A stretch of 64,000 bases of DNA from JAQUBU01 sp036677685 (GTDB lineage: Bacteria; Bacillota; Syntrophomonadia; Syntrophomonadales; Syntrophomonadaceae). The notes under the pieces are model-generated. The model ran no database searches and was not told the DNA's origin. It saw only the letters and a list, made by a program, of their open reading frames with translations. The translations under genes and the position numbers were made by a program. The stretch covers positions 1-64,000 of the forward strand of contig JAVBWA010000016.1 of the NCBI GenBank assembly GCA_036677685.1, written 5' to 3'. Below are positions 50,706 to 60,680 of the stretch, one piece after another. Numbering within the stretch: position 1 is the first letter of the stretch; each line of letters opens with the position of its first letter.

Positions 50706-51815
50706 CTAAGTAAGATATCCTATTACACAAAGATCTTCATCGAAGTTTCTTATTTCCACCTGTTTTAACTTTATAGCCTCATTCATTAAGGCTATTCCCT
50801 GACCGGCCACTGGAGCCGGAGCATTCCTGCCACCGATAATTTTGGGTGCGATAAACCAGTAAACTTTATCCACCAGATTATGCTCCAGCATATAAGCATT
50901 TATCTGGGCTCCGCCTTCCAGAAGCACACTGCAGATTCCCATCTTGCCCAAGTGTTCCATTACCATCTCCAATGGCAAATTAACATCATCGCCGCCGGTT
51001 TCAACTATCTCCACGCCCCATCCTCTGAGCATTCCGGCTTTTTCTTTATTATGGCTCTTGGCGGTAAATACAATGCTGCGCTGAGTATGGGCGGTTTTTA
51101 CAATCTTCGATTCCAGGGGCAGGTCCAATTGTCCATCAATAATAATCCGTATCGGGTCCTTTATATCTTCGCCGGGCAAACGGGTATTAAGCTGGGGATC
51201 ATCGGCCAGCACCGTACCTATTCCCACCATTATGGCATCATAGCAGTTCCTTAATTGATGGACAAAATTCCGGGCAGCATCTCCGGTGACCCAGCGTGAA
51301 TCCCCGGTATATGAGGCAATTTTGCCATCTATAGTCATAGCCGTTTTCAAACTTACAAAAGGCTGGCCGCCGCTCTGAATATATTTAAAGAAAACTTCGT
51401 TTAATTTTACCGCCTGCTCCTCCAGTAACCCCACTGCCGTTTCTATCCCGGCATCCTCCAGTATTTTTACACCACGGCCGGCTACCAGCGGATTAGGATC
51501 CCCGGTGGCAATTACCACTCGCTGCAAACCTGCTTTAACCAGGGCATTCGCACAGGGCGGAGTTCTGCCATAATGGCTGCATGGCTCCAGGCTGACATAC
51601 ATGGTGGCATCGCTTAGGTCTTGGTCACCAGCAGCATTGAGGGCATGTACTTCGGCATGCGGAGTGCCTGCCTTCCGGTGATAGCCCTCACCTATTATCT
51701 GTCCAGCCTTCACTATTACCGCTCCCACCAGCGGATTCGGGCTGGTCCGCCCCTGGGCCGTGGCTGCCAGATCCAGTGCTCTTTGCATGAATTTTTTATC
51801 TTCGTTACTAAACAT
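50706..51815 (-). CDS. ribD: bifunctional pyrimidine deaminase / reductase RibD
   Basis: 369 residues. The N-terminal deaminase (1-145) has HAEVHALNAAG and PCSHYGRTPPCANAL (Zn ligands). The C-terminal DHFR-like reductase (about 148-365) has MTIDGKIASYTGDSRWVTG and LLEGGAQINAYML. It performs steps two and three of the pathway and is the first gene after the FMN riboswitch. Confidence 0.97.
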   Translation of the reverse strand: MFSNEDKKFMQRALDLAATAQGRTSPNPLVGAVIVKAGQIIGEGYHRKAGTPHAEVHALNAAGDQDLSDATMYVSLEPCSHYGRTPPCANALVKAGLQRVVIATGDPNPLVAGRGVKILEDAGIETAVGLLEEQAVKLNEVFFKYIQSGGQPFVSLKTAMTIDGKIASYTGDSRWVTGDAARNFVHQLRNCYDAIMVGIGTVLADDPQLNTRLPGEDIKDPIRIIIDGQLDLPLESKIVKTAHTQRSIVFTAKSHNKEKAGMLRGWGVEIVETGGDDVNLPLEMVMEHLGKMGICSVLLEGGAQINAYMLEHNLVDKVYWFIAPKIIGGRNAPAPVAGQGIALMNEAIKLKQVEIRNFDEDLCVIGYLT

Positions 51816-51829
51816 TTAGTTTCCTCGCC

Positions 51830-51912
51830 TTTAAGCATCCAAAGAAACTGCGGAGCAGTTTCTACACACCGTTGCAACGAGGCGGGGGATTAAAACCGCC
51901 GCCTGTTTTTGC
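51830..51912 (-). repeat. dispersed palindromic repeat, copy 7
   Basis: TTAAGCATCCAAAGAAACTGC, GGAGCAGTTTC, ACACACCGTTGCAACGAGGCGGGGG and ACCGCCGCCTG. It sits in the leader between the FMN-riboswitch terminator and ribD. Confidence 0.85.
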
Positions 51913-51952
51913 TAATAGTATACCGGCTATCTTGTCTGATAATGTTCTCACG

Positions 51953-51986
51953 CCAAAAAACAAAAACCCGATTATTCATCGGGTTA
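51953..51986 (-). terminator. intrinsic terminator of the FMN riboswitch
   Basis: On the minus strand AACCCGAT-GAATA-ATCGGGTT is followed by TTTG and TTTTTTGG. It lies between the FMN aptamer and ribD and is the likely expression platform. Confidence 0.85.
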
Positions 51987-52037
51987 ATAAAGACAAGCGC
52001 AACTAAGCATGGTACGAAAACAGACATACCAGCCTAG

Positions 52038-52150
52038 TCCTTCTTCTCCCATCCAGACTATTACTGTCGGCCCCGGAGTTTCACCGAATCTGCCCCGAAG
52101 AGCTTGCGGGCTTTACCGCCGATAGGGAATTCCACCCATCCCCGAAGAAA
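52038..52150 (-). promoter_or_regulatory. FMN riboswitch (RFN element)
   Basis: The minus strand has the RFN conserved parts in order: CTTCGGGG, GGGTGGAATTCCC, GGCGGTA, AGCCCGC, GGTGAAACTCCGG, GCCGACAGT, AGTCTGGATGGGAGAAG. FMN binding should terminate transcription at 51953-51986, controlling ribD-ribE-ribBA-ribH. Confidence 0.97.
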
Positions 52151-52199
52151 GTTTTAAGATATTCAATTTTGTTAATATTAGCACTTGTAAATACAATGG

Positions 52200-52856
52200 T
52201 CAAGACAAGGTAATTTCTTTTAAACTGCGAACCGCCTCTTCAAGATTGACAGCCTTGAAAATATAAGAACCGGCTACCAGTACATCAACACCGGCTTCCA
52301 CTACCTGTTGTCCGGTTTCGCAGTTTATCCCTCCATCCACCTCCAGATGGACATCCAAGCCGCGCTCATTCAGGATATGACGGACGGCAGAAATCTTCTC
52401 TACCACTCCGGGTATGAAGCTTTGCCCCCCAAATCCGGGATTAACACTCATCAATAATACAAGATCAACATCGTCAAGGATATTTTCCAACGCGGATATG
52501 GATGTGGCAGGGTTAATAGCCACCCCTGCACGTATTCCGGCATCTTTAATCATATGTACCACCCGGTGCAGGTGAGGACAGGCTTCACTATGTACAGTCA
52601 GGATATCCGCTCCGGCCTTAACAAAAGCAGGTATCAGGTTTTCCGGTTTTTCAATCATTAAGTGCACATCAAGCAACAAGCCGGTCTCCTTGCGAATATC
52701 AGCTACAACCTGCGGGCCGATAGTAAGATTGGGCACAAAATGTCCATCCATCACATCGATATGCAGCCAATTTGCTCCGGCTTTTTCAACTTTTTGTATT
52801 TCGGAAGCCAGATGGGCGAAATTGGCCGATAATATGGAAGGAGCCACCAGAATCAT
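52200..52856 (-). CDS. rpe: ribulose-phosphate 3-epimerase
   Basis: 218 residues, TIM barrel. Motifs LAPSILSANFAHL-like start (VAPSILSANFAHLASEI), HIDVMDGHFVPN, SVNPGFGGQSF and EVDGGIN are all present. It interconverts ribulose 5-P and xylulose 5-P. The ATG overlaps the rsgA stop by 4 bp. Confidence 0.97.
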   Translation of the reverse strand: MILVAPSILSANFAHLASEIQKVEKAGANWLHIDVMDGHFVPNLTIGPQVVADIRKETGLLLDVHLMIEKPENLIPAFVKAGADILTVHSEACPHLHRVVHMIKDAGIRAGVAINPATSISALENILDDVDLVLLMSVNPGFGGQSFIPGVVEKISAVRHILNERGLDVHLEVDGGINCETGQQVVEAGVDVLVAGSYIFKAVNLEEAVRSLKEITLS

Positions 52857-53737
52857 TTATAACACCTCTCATTAGCCATGAGTTCTTCCAACATGCTCAA
52901 GTAATTTTGGTAGCGAAAATCTGCGATTACTCCATTTTCTACCATTCGTTTAACCTCACAATCTTTTTCTTTAAAATGCAGGCAATTGCGGAAACGGCAA
53001 TTATCCAAATACCCCGCAAAGTCCGGGAAATATTTATCAAGTTCCGGGCTTTTGAGATCAGGCATGTCCAAAACGCTGAAGCCCGGAGTATCGGCTACCC
53101 AACCTCCGGAGTCCAATGGATATAATTCAACATGCCGGGTGGTATGCTTGCCACGTCCAATTTTGTGGCTAACTTCCTGGGTCTTAACCTGACTGTCGGC
53201 TAGAAGAGTATTTAAGAGGCTGGATTTTCCCACTCCCGAAGGACCGGCTAAAACCGTTATTTTACCTTTTATGGCCTGTTTTAATTGTTCGATTCCAGTT
53301 CCCATGATGGCTGAAGTATTAATGAGATTGATGCCAGCCTGGGGATAATAATCTTGAATCATGCAAGCTTTGGGATCTGCTTCGAGATCGCATTTGTTGA
53401 GGATAATGTAGGGTAATAGATCGTTGAAAAAAGTTAAAAACAACAGCCGGTCCAGCAGGGTCAAACTGGGTGCAGGACGGCCACTGGCCATTACGATCAA
53501 TACGATATTAACATTAGCAATGCGGGGGCGGTATAATTCATTAACCCGGGGCAATACTTCTTCCAAAATACCTTTATCATCTTCCAGGGGCATTATTAGG
53601 GCACGGTCTCCGCTCAAAACCGGAGTTTTGAGCTTGCCTCGCAATTTACATTCGAAGATATTTTTTTCATCATCCTGAACATAGTAGAAGCCGCTGTACT
53701 TTTTCAAGACCAGCCCTTCTACTCTTTTTTCTCCCAT
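52853..53737 (-). CDS. rsgA: ribosome small-subunit GTPase RsgA
   Basis: 294 residues. N-terminal OB fold, a circularly permuted GTPase (G4 NKCD before G1 GPSGVGKSSLLN and G3 DTPGF), and a C-terminal Zn motif CRFRNCLH...C. It assists late 30S maturation. It is in the prkC-rsgA-rpe order of Bacillota, and may be a PrkC target. Confidence 0.97.
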   Translation of the reverse strand: MGEKRVEGLVLKKYSGFYYVQDDEKNIFECKLRGKLKTPVLSGDRALIMPLEDDKGILEEVLPRVNELYRPRIANVNIVLIVMASGRPAPSLTLLDRLLFLTFFNDLLPYIILNKCDLEADPKACMIQDYYPQAGINLINTSAIMGTGIEQLKQAIKGKITVLAGPSGVGKSSLLNTLLADSQVKTQEVSHKIGRGKHTTRHVELYPLDSGGWVADTPGFSVLDMPDLKSPELDKYFPDFAGYLDNCRFRNCLHFKEKDCEVKRMVENGVIADFRYQNYLSMLEELMANERCYK

Positions 53738-53753
53738 AATCTGCTCCCTGAAT

Positions 53754-55595
53754 TTAGAATTTTATAGTTTTGTATGGTTTAGAGTTGCCGTTAAGCAAAA
53801 CTTCAGCCACTCCACTGCCATAATGGGTTACAGCGACATATACTTTATCCGAGCCCCGGTGTATTTCATCATAAACCATACGCACTTCCTTGCTGTCTCT
53901 AACCTTTATTTGAACTTTATAATAATCCTGATCTGCCGGCAGCTGGAACTCAATATCCTTGCTACGCGCGACCGGACCGGGGCCTTTGCTGATGGTAATG
54001 TCAATAGTGCTTTGCTGTTCAACCAATACATCGGCTGCAACCCCCTGGGCCATAACCTGGTCGGGATAATAATCATTGCTTTCCTGATGCTTCACTTCTC
54101 CCAGTATTAAATTGCTTTCCTTCAGTTTATTTGTGGCTTCTTCCAAGGTCGACCCCAACAGCTTAGGCATAGCTATTTTTTCCGGGGTTTTACCTTTACT
54201 GATCATCAGCGTTACTCTGGTCCCTTTTTTAACCATACTGCCCGCATCGGGTTCCTGGGAGATTACAAAATCCTCGGCATACTTATCATCAAACACCTTT
54301 TCGGTGCCGGCTATGACAAAGCCTTCATTACGGAGGCTTATTTCCGCATCACTGGAGTTTAAGCCAACCACTGAAGGAACTTTAAATAATTCCGAACCAG
54401 TGCTAAGTTTTACTTTTATTTCGCGCCCTTCTTTTACTTTTTGACCTTTAACCGGATTTTGGGATATGACCTGGTCTTTTTCATATTCGTCACTGGCCTC
54501 CTTAGCCGACACGGTCAGGTTAAGGTTGTATTTGCCCAGTTCCTGGTCAGCCGCCTTGATATCCAATCCAACAATATCCGGAACCACTACTTCATCAGGA
54601 AAGAAGTTGCCGCCCAGAGTAGCAAATATACCCCCAAGCAAACCAAATACGGCAATTATAGCTAAAATAATATTGGTGGAGCGGAGCCTTTTCTTAAATC
54701 CCTTGCCACCTTCATCATTCAAAGCCGGAATTACCATGGTTTTCCCATTGATATGCTTGCGGCTGTAACTGGCAAACTTGTTGCTGTGGATATCCAAAAG
54801 AGCATCCCGCATTTGTTCAGCATTGGCAAAACGGTTGGCCGGATTCTTTTCCATCGCTTGCAAAACAATGTTTTGCAAGGAAACCGGGATGTTAGCATTA
54901 ATATTGATTGGTTCCACCGGCTTGTCATGAATATGTTTCAAGGCAACGGTAATAGGACTTTCGGCATCAAAGGGCATCCGGCCGGTCAACATCTCATACA
55001 GAACACAACCCAATGAATAGATGTCGGTCGCAGGACTTATGGTTTCTCCTTTGGCCTGTTCCGGTGCAATATAGTGTACAGAACCGATTATGTCCCCGCC
55101 AAAGGTTATAGTTTTTTTGCTTATAGCCTGGGCTATGCCAAAATCAGCAACCTTGACCATCCCGTCCCGGGTTACCAGAATGTTATGCGGCTTGATATCG
55201 CGATGGATTATTCCCCTGGTATGGGCATGATGAATGCCGTCACAAATCATAATCGCGATGTCTATAGCCTTTTCCACCGTCAGAGGGGCTTCTTCTTCAA
55301 TAATTTCCTTTAGGGTTTTGCCTTCCACATATTCCATAACAATATAGTAAATATCGTCATGCTGTCCAACATCAAAGATATTTACTATATTAGGATGGGA
55401 TAACTGTGCAGCCGCCAATGCTTCCGTATTGAACTTTTCTACAAAACCTGAATCATTCAGAAATTCACTTTTTAAGATCTTAACAGCCACCATACGATCC
55501 AATGTCCGGCAACGAGCTTTGAACACATAAGACATGCCGCCTTCGCCAATTCTCTCCAACAATTCGTAACGATCACCTAAAACGGTGCTTTTCAA
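53754..55595 (-). CDS. prkC: PASTA-domain Ser/Thr protein kinase PrkC
   Basis: 613 residues from TTG 55595, nine bases after AGGAGG; an upstream ATG lacks such a site. Kinase domain (1-270) with IGEGGMSYVFKA, VAVKIL, HRDIKPHNIL, DFG and APE. A membrane span (about 320-345, NIILAIIAVFGLLGGIFATL) follows a basic linker; outside are three PASTA repeats (from VPDIVGLD, VPSVVGLN and MPKLLGST) and a C-terminal beta-rich tail. It senses muropeptides and controls growth and spore germination in relatives. Paired with phosphatase PrpC. Confidence 0.95.
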   Translation of the reverse strand: MKSTVLGDRYELLERIGEGGMSYVFKARCRTLDRMVAVKILKSEFLNDSGFVEKFNTEALAAAQLSHPNIVNIFDVGQHDDIYYIVMEYVEGKTLKEIIEEEAPLTVEKAIDIAIMICDGIHHAHTRGIIHRDIKPHNILVTRDGMVKVADFGIAQAISKKTITFGGDIIGSVHYIAPEQAKGETISPATDIYSLGCVLYEMLTGRMPFDAESPITVALKHIHDKPVEPININANIPVSLQNIVLQAMEKNPANRFANAEQMRDALLDIHSNKFASYSRKHINGKTMVIPALNDEGGKGFKKRLRSTNIILAIIAVFGLLGGIFATLGGNFFPDEVVVPDIVGLDIKAADQELGKYNLNLTVSAKEASDEYEKDQVISQNPVKGQKVKEGREIKVKLSTGSELFKVPSVVGLNSSDAEISLRNEGFVIAGTEKVFDDKYAEDFVISQEPDAGSMVKKGTRVTLMISKGKTPEKIAMPKLLGSTLEEATNKLKESNLILGEVKHQESNDYYPDQVMAQGVAADVLVEQQSTIDITISKGPGPVARSKDIEFQLPADQDYYKVQIKVRDSKEVRMVYDEIHRGSDKVYVAVTHYGSGVAEVLLNGNSKPYKTIKF

Positions 55596-55706
55596 ATTAC
55601 TTAACCTCCTAGAAGTCAGGTGTATATAATAAATTACTAACAATTCGCTGCCGGTCTCGTGTTTTAAGGCATCCCAAGCAATTTTTCCAGCCTGCTGTAT
55701 TAATTA

Positions 55707-56429
55707 TTAATAAAACAGGCCTAATAAAATGGTAATATTGTCGTACCCGCCTTTATCAAGGGCACTCCCCAAGAGGGTTCTGGCAATTATATCAAGTTGT
55801 TCTCCTTTAGCTGCAGCCTCCATAATTATACTAAGTATCTCTTTTTCATCAAGCATATCGCTTAAGCCATCACTACATATCAACATGAAATCACCGGGTT
55901 CAAGCTGTTCTTCAAAAACATCGATTTTTATATCTTTTTCAACGCCCAATGCCCTGGTTAAAATATGATTATAGGAACTTTTGCGCATTTCTTCGAACCT
56001 CAATAATCCATCCTTAACCATTTGTTCGGCCAAAGTATGATCATGGGTGATTTTGCTTATGCTTTTGTTTCTTATAATATACAGGCAGCTGTCACCTACA
56101 TTAGCTACTATAAGCTTTTGATTTTCCAATAAGGCCGCGGTAACAGTAGTCCCCATTCCTTCCCATTCCGGATTGGCATGTCCTTGCTCCCAGATAACTG
56201 CGTTGGCTTTACGAATGGCTTGGCAAAGCACGGCCTGAGCATTGTTAATGGATTCGGCCCGGCATACTTCATCTATGGTATTAACAGCCATCTGCGATGC
56301 AATATCACCGCCCCGGTGGCCTCCCATACCATCGCAGATTACAAATAGGCCCATGTTCTGGTTTATTAAATAACTATCTTCATTTTTTCTACGATGCAAC
56401 CCCAAGTCGGAAATTCCAACTACTTTCAT
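55707..56429 (-). CDS. prpC: PP2C-family protein phosphatase PrpC
   Basis: 240 residues. Motifs RRKNEDSYL, VICDGMGGHRGGDIAS, NVGDSCLYI, HTLAEQMV, LICSDGLSDM and GGYDNITILL are the PP2C metal and core signatures. It reverses PrkC phosphorylation. It lies between rlmN and prkC, with a 111-bp gap before prkC. Confidence 0.95.
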   Translation of the reverse strand: MKVVGISDLGLHRRKNEDSYLINQNMGLFVICDGMGGHRGGDIASQMAVNTIDEVCRAESINNAQAVLCQAIRKANAVIWEQGHANPEWEGMGTTVTAALLENQKLIVANVGDSCLYIIRNKSISKITHDHTLAEQMVKDGLLRFEEMRKSSYNHILTRALGVEKDIKIDVFEEQLEPGDFMLICSDGLSDMLDEKEILSIIMEAAAKGEQLDIIARTLLGSALDKGGYDNITILLGLFY

Positions 56430-56539
56430 AATTCACCTCGAAATAACCCAAGCTCTCTAACTCAGTTCATTCTATTTTAATTTAGATATTTTTCGCTTAA
56501 TAGATACTTTAATATTCCCGCCTTACCTCTCTTCATATT

Positions 56540-56577
56540 CTGGAGACATTCCCACATAGGGGGGGTGTCCCCTGACC
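56540..56577. repeat. REP-like sequence, degenerate copy 3
   Basis: GGAGACATTCCC...GGGGGGGTGTCCCC forms an imperfect palindrome in the prpC-rlmN gap, with GTCAGGGGACA on the minus strand, recalling the GTCA/GGGGAC elements of the copies at 3746 and 37433. Relationship is weak. Confidence 0.35.
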
Positions 56578-56617
56578 TTAAATTACAGTATGTATTCACG
56601 ATTACTCTTCATTAGTT

Positions 56618-57703
56618 TTAAGTGTTGCGTTTTTGCCGCTCCAGGCTCAATTGCCCGCAGGCCGCACCAATATCGGCTCCGTGTTCCTCTCTGATGCTTA
56701 CATTCAACCCGGCTTGGACCAGCCAGTTGTAAAACTGCTTAATCTTCTGCGGGGAAGGCCGTTTAAAATCCAAGGCTTCTACTTCATTATAAGGAATCAA
56801 ATTTACATTGGCGAGTAGTGATTTTAGCAACTGGACCATATTTTGGGCGTCTTTTTTATTAAGATTAACATTGTCCAGCATTATATATTCAAATGTTACC
56901 CGGCGATTGGTTTGGGCAATATAATTTTTCACCGCAGTTATCAGCTTTTCCAGAGGGTATTTGCGGTTAAGCGGAATTAAACGGGATCTCAGTTCATTGT
57001 CACAGGCATGCAATGATATTGCCAGGGTTATCTGCAAGTTCTCGTGGGACAGGCGGTCTATACCCGTTACTTCACCGGCAGTCGATATAGTTATGTTACG
57101 CTGTCCCATATTAATACCCTGGGGGTCATTCAGGATATGAATGGACTCGATCATTTCATCATAATTGAGCATGGGTTCCCCCATCCCCATATAAACCACA
57201 TTAGAAATTAGATTACTACTGTCCGCAAGTTTTAAGCGCTTGGCTAACTCACGCTGGGAACCCAGAAATTGTCCGGCTATTTCATAGGCATCAAGATTCC
57301 TTTGAAAACCGGACAGACCGGTAGCGCAAAAGCTGCAACCCAAGGGACATCCTACCTGGGTGGAAATGCAAATGGTGTATTTGCTGTCCTTGTCCCCGCT
57401 GTGCGGTATCAAGACCGATTCAATTCTTTTTTTATCATCCAGTTCCAAAAGGAATTTGCGGCTGCCGTCACTTGATACTCTTTGTTTTAAAACCCTGGGT
57501 ATGGATATTGTTGCCTGGACATCAAGCATTTGACGTAATTCTTTCGGCAAATCGCTCATTTCAAAAAATGAGCTGCATTGTTTTTTATAAATCCATTTAT
57601 GAATCTGCCTGCCACGGAAACGGGATTCTCCCAATGAAACCAGATAATCTTCGATTTCGGCCTGATTCTTGCCTAATAATTGTGTTTTAATTTTACTGCT
57701 CAA
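56618..57703 (-). CDS. rlmN: 23S rRNA/tRNA m2A methyltransferase RlmN
   Basis: 361 residues from TTG 57703, with GGAGGG ten bases upstream; the in-frame ATG at 57721 overlaps that site and lacks its own. Radical SAM motif CISTQVGCPLGCSFCATG, the GMGEPMLNYDE segment and the C-terminal GAACGQL Cys that forms the methyl-thioether intermediate are present. It methylates A2503 of 23S rRNA and A37 of some tRNAs. Confidence 0.96.
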   Translation of the reverse strand: MSSKIKTQLLGKNQAEIEDYLVSLGESRFRGRQIHKWIYKKQCSSFFEMSDLPKELRQMLDVQATISIPRVLKQRVSSDGSRKFLLELDDKKRIESVLIPHSGDKDSKYTICISTQVGCPLGCSFCATGLSGFQRNLDAYEIAGQFLGSQRELAKRLKLADSSNLISNVVYMGMGEPMLNYDEMIESIHILNDPQGINMGQRNITISTAGEVTGIDRLSHENLQITLAISLHACDNELRSRLIPLNRKYPLEKLITAVKNYIAQTNRRVTFEYIMLDNVNLNKKDAQNMVQLLKSLLANVNLIPYNEVEALDFKRPSPQKIKQFYNWLVQAGLNVSIREEHGADIGAACGQLSLERQKRNT

Positions 57704-57814
57704 ACTAAATCTTCCCTCCATGTATGGACAAAATACATATGGTATCATTGGGCGAAGGAGTAAGCGTGAGAAAGCTGCAAAACTGTAATGAGTTTTTTCG
57801 CCCATTTCATCATA

Positions 57815-59194
57815 TTAATCTGGTTTTCTTCTCATTAATGCATAGAACATCCCATCACATTGATATTTGCCCGGAATGATGGTTAGCATTCCAGCCTTTG
57901 CGTTTTCCCGGTCCCGGTTGTCCAGCGGGAAAAATGACAACTGCTCGTCAAAGCTCTCCAAGCTGTAATCCGAATGTTCGGTCAGAAATGCGTCTACTAT
58001 TTCCTCGTTTTCGGAACGGTTTACGGTACAAGTAGAATAAAGCAATAAACCGTTATTGTTTAGCATTCTACCAGCCTTGTCCAGCAGAGATGCTTGAAGT
58101 TCATTTAACTGTTCGATTTCACTTTCACTTTTGCGCCACCGTGAATCCGCCCTCCGGTTTAATACCCCCAGGCCGGAACAAGGCGCATCAAGCAAAATAT
58201 GTTCCGCTTTTATGGATTCGCTATCAATATCAACTATATTCACAGCCATCGCTTTTACTATAGTGATCCCTAAACGGGAGCAGTTTTGTTCCAATAGTTT
58301 TATTTTTTGCGGATAAAGATCATAGGCCAAAATTGCTCCCCGGTTTTTAATATATTCGGCCAGGTGGGTTGATTTCCCTCCTACTCCGCAAGCCAGATCA
58401 AGAACCGTGTCCCCTTCAGCTGGGTTTAAAATCGCTGTCGCCAGCATGGAAGCGTCATTTTGCACATAAAACAGTCCCTGCTGGTAGGCTTTCATTTCAG
58501 GAATTGCCTTTTCCATCCTGCTCACGCTAATTCCCCAGGGAGTAAGAACACTGGCCTTAGCCCGGCAGCCTTCAGCCAACAGGGTACTTAATAGCTCATC
58601 ACGGCTAATTTTTAGAAGGTTGCTGCGCAAGCTTACTTTAGGCCGGGTATTGTTATAAGCCAGCAGCTGCCTGGTGTCCTCATACCCATAAGTGTTGAGG
58701 AAATATTCTACCATCCATTCAGGATGTGAATAGTATACGGCCAAAAATTCCAAACTGCCTTCCCTGGGGTATTCCAAATGGTCCCGGTTTCTGATAATAT
58801 TGCGCAGTACGCCATTACACACCTTGGCCAGGCTGCGGTTGCTTTGCCGGGCCGTTAATTCTACCGCGTCATTGACACAGGCATAATCGGGGATTTTATC
58901 CATAAATATTATCTGGTAAAGCGAAATGCGTAAAATATTCCGCATCCAGGGATGTTGTTTTTCAATACCCGTTTTCAAAAAAAGTTTAAGCACCCAGTCG
59001 AGGTGCTTAAGCATGCGAACAGTGCCGTTTACGATTTCAGTCAAGAGGTTCTTTTCGGGCGCTGTTAGAGACAAGTCCCTAAGTGCTTTATCAAGAGCCA
59101 AATTTGCATAGGCGCCATTTTCCAATATATCATACAAGAGCTGGGCAGCCATTTTTCTTACCTTACTGACTCTTGGCCCTGCTTCATTTTCCAT
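57815..59194 (-). CDS. rsmB: 16S rRNA m5C967 methyltransferase RsmB
   Basis: 459 residues. NusB-like RNA-binding domain (about 10-140), then the RsmB/Fmu Rossmann core: VLDLACGVGGKSTHLAEY, LLDAPCSGLGV (first Cys), and YSTCTVNRSENE (catalytic Cys). ATG 59194 or the TTG one codon earlier both fit GAGG. It is part of the fmt-rsmB-rlmN-prpC order. Confidence 0.95.
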   Translation of the reverse strand: MENEAGPRVSKVRKMAAQLLYDILENGAYANLALDKALRDLSLTAPEKNLLTEIVNGTVRMLKHLDWVLKLFLKTGIEKQHPWMRNILRISLYQIIFMDKIPDYACVNDAVELTARQSNRSLAKVCNGVLRNIIRNRDHLEYPREGSLEFLAVYYSHPEWMVEYFLNTYGYEDTRQLLAYNNTRPKVSLRSNLLKISRDELLSTLLAEGCRAKASVLTPWGISVSRMEKAIPEMKAYQQGLFYVQNDASMLATAILNPAEGDTVLDLACGVGGKSTHLAEYIKNRGAILAYDLYPQKIKLLEQNCSRLGITIVKAMAVNIVDIDSESIKAEHILLDAPCSGLGVLNRRADSRWRKSESEIEQLNELQASLLDKAGRMLNNNGLLLYSTCTVNRSENEEIVDAFLTEHSDYSLESFDEQLSFFPLDNRDRENAKAGMLTIIPGKYQCDGMFYALMRRKPD

Positions 59195-59227
59195 CAATAT
59201 TATTCCTCACCTTGATTTTTTGCAGTG

Positions 59228-59905
59228 TTAATCATCACTGCTGCCCATGAAAATCATCACATAATAAAGTAAATTGGCTATGGCGGAAAGAGTTGCCGCA
59301 ACATAGGTCAGGGCGGCGGCTCCTAGAACTTTCTTTACCATGGGAGTCTCTTCACTGCTTATTACCCCGGCTTCAACCAGTTCACCCACTGCCCTTCTTG
59401 AGGCATTGAACTCAACCGGCAAAGTCACCAGATGAAAAACTACTACCGCTGAAAAGAGTATTATCCCAATGAATATTAAATCTGTAATATTCAAAAACAA
59501 GCCCAGGAGTAAAATGGGAAACGATGCTGATGAAGCAAAATTGGTCACCGGAACTATTTTATGCCTTAACTCCAGAGGCGCATATTGCTGGCTATGCTGG
59601 ATGGCATGCCCCACTTCATGGGCGGCTACGCCGATGGCTGCAATCGAGTTGCTGCCGTAAACATCCTGGGACAAGCGCAAAACCCGGGACTGGGGATCAT
59701 AATGATCCGACAGACTGCCAGCCACCGCTTCAATATTGACCTGTCCGGCCAGCCCGTTCCTGCGTAAAAGAGTGCTGGCAGCATCAACACCGGTAATTCC
59801 ACGGGCCGACCTGACTTGCGAATACTTGCTAAAGGTGCTTTTAACCTTGAACTGGGCATAAACCGACAATATCAACGCCGGCAATATAAATATTAAATAG
59901 GTCAT
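59228..59905 (-). CDS. YugP-type zinc metallopeptidase
   Basis: 225 residues with N-terminal signal-anchor span (LIFILPALILSVYAQF), the zincin motif AAHEVGHAIQH near residue 95 and two or three C-terminal spans (ASFPILLLGLFLNITDLIFIGIILFSAVVVFHLV). Family of membrane-embedded neutral Zn peptidases (DUF/Peptidase_Mx1). Substrate unknown. Co-transcribed with DUF116 (4-bp gap). Confidence 0.88.
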   Translation of the reverse strand: MTYLIFILPALILSVYAQFKVKSTFSKYSQVRSARGITGVDAASTLLRRNGLAGQVNIEAVAGSLSDHYDPQSRVLRLSQDVYGSNSIAAIGVAAHEVGHAIQHSQQYAPLELRHKIVPVTNFASSASFPILLLGLFLNITDLIFIGIILFSAVVVFHLVTLPVEFNASRRAVGELVEAGVISSEETPMVKKVLGAAALTYVAATLSAIANLLYYVMIFMGSSDD

Positions 59906-59909
59906 ATAA

Positions 59910-60662
59910 TCATCCTCCTTTGCACATTTCCTTCAGAGCTCCGGCAATGGACTCCAAATCAACATCAGTATTATTACATGGTCCATAGGGGCGGCAGTTT
60001 AATACACCCATAACCGGCAAACTGCCCATCTCCTGGATTCCCGATGAAAGGTCACGTTCACAAGCCACCGCTATCACTCCCCGGGGCAGGTTTTCCTGAA
60101 CAAATTTGCGGGCTAAAGTGCCGCCGGTAGCTACCTTTAAAATTGCGCCCTGTTCTTTGCAGAGTTTTTTCAGCTCTCCTATTTTGCATTTTCCACACTC
60201 TTTGCAATTGTTTACATCCACTGTAATCTTATGCGGACATTCGGAATTCTGTAAACAGTGGGGAAGCAGCACCATTACTTGCTCACCTTTTAGAAAAAGC
60301 TTTTTGGCTTTTACTAAATAATTGTTTACTGCAATGTAGGAGCGCAGAATACTATCCTTTTCAATTCCCACCAAGCGACCGGTAACTAAAGTCAAGGGAA
60401 AAAGAATATCATTAGCCAGTTGGGTCATGTTTTCCAGAGATGGTATAGTCCGCGAACGAACAATCATAATAATAATTGCTACTATACCTATGCCCAGGAG
60501 AATGAAAATAATTCCCGCTAATGAAGCTATAATAATTAACACAATCTGACTGACGATAATATCGCGCTGAGAAATCAAATACCAGACTATCCCTATGATG
60601 CTAACCGCAGAGAACAGGCTGGCGATAAGTAAACCGACATAAATCCTTTTCTTGGTCTCCAT
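59910..60662 (-). CDS. DUF116 family membrane protein with Cys cluster
   Basis: 250 residues. Two N-terminal spans (VGLLIASLFSAVSIIGIVWYLI and IVLIIIASLAGIIFILLGIGIVAIIIMIV) precede a cytosolic domain with CLQNSECPHKITVDVNNCKECGKCKIGELKKLC, a Cys-rich probable metal/Fe-S site, and IAVACERDLSSGIQE with NCRPYGPCNNT. Conserved in clostridia between fmt and rsmB. Function unknown. Confidence 0.85.
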   Translation of the reverse strand: METKKRIYVGLLIASLFSAVSIIGIVWYLISQRDIIVSQIVLIIIASLAGIIFILLGIGIVAIIIMIVRSRTIPSLENMTQLANDILFPLTLVTGRLVGIEKDSILRSYIAVNNYLVKAKKLFLKGEQVMVLLPHCLQNSECPHKITVDVNNCKECGKCKIGELKKLCKEQGAILKVATGGTLARKFVQENLPRGVIAVACERDLSSGIQEMGSLPVMGVLNCRPYGPCNNTDVDLESIAGALKEMCKGG

Positions 60663-60680
60663 AAAATATTAACCTCCGGT

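Noticed and set aside
46058..51912. CRISPR array
   Set aside because: The repeated sequences are kilobases apart, vary in length and orientation, and have no regular spacers or cas genes.
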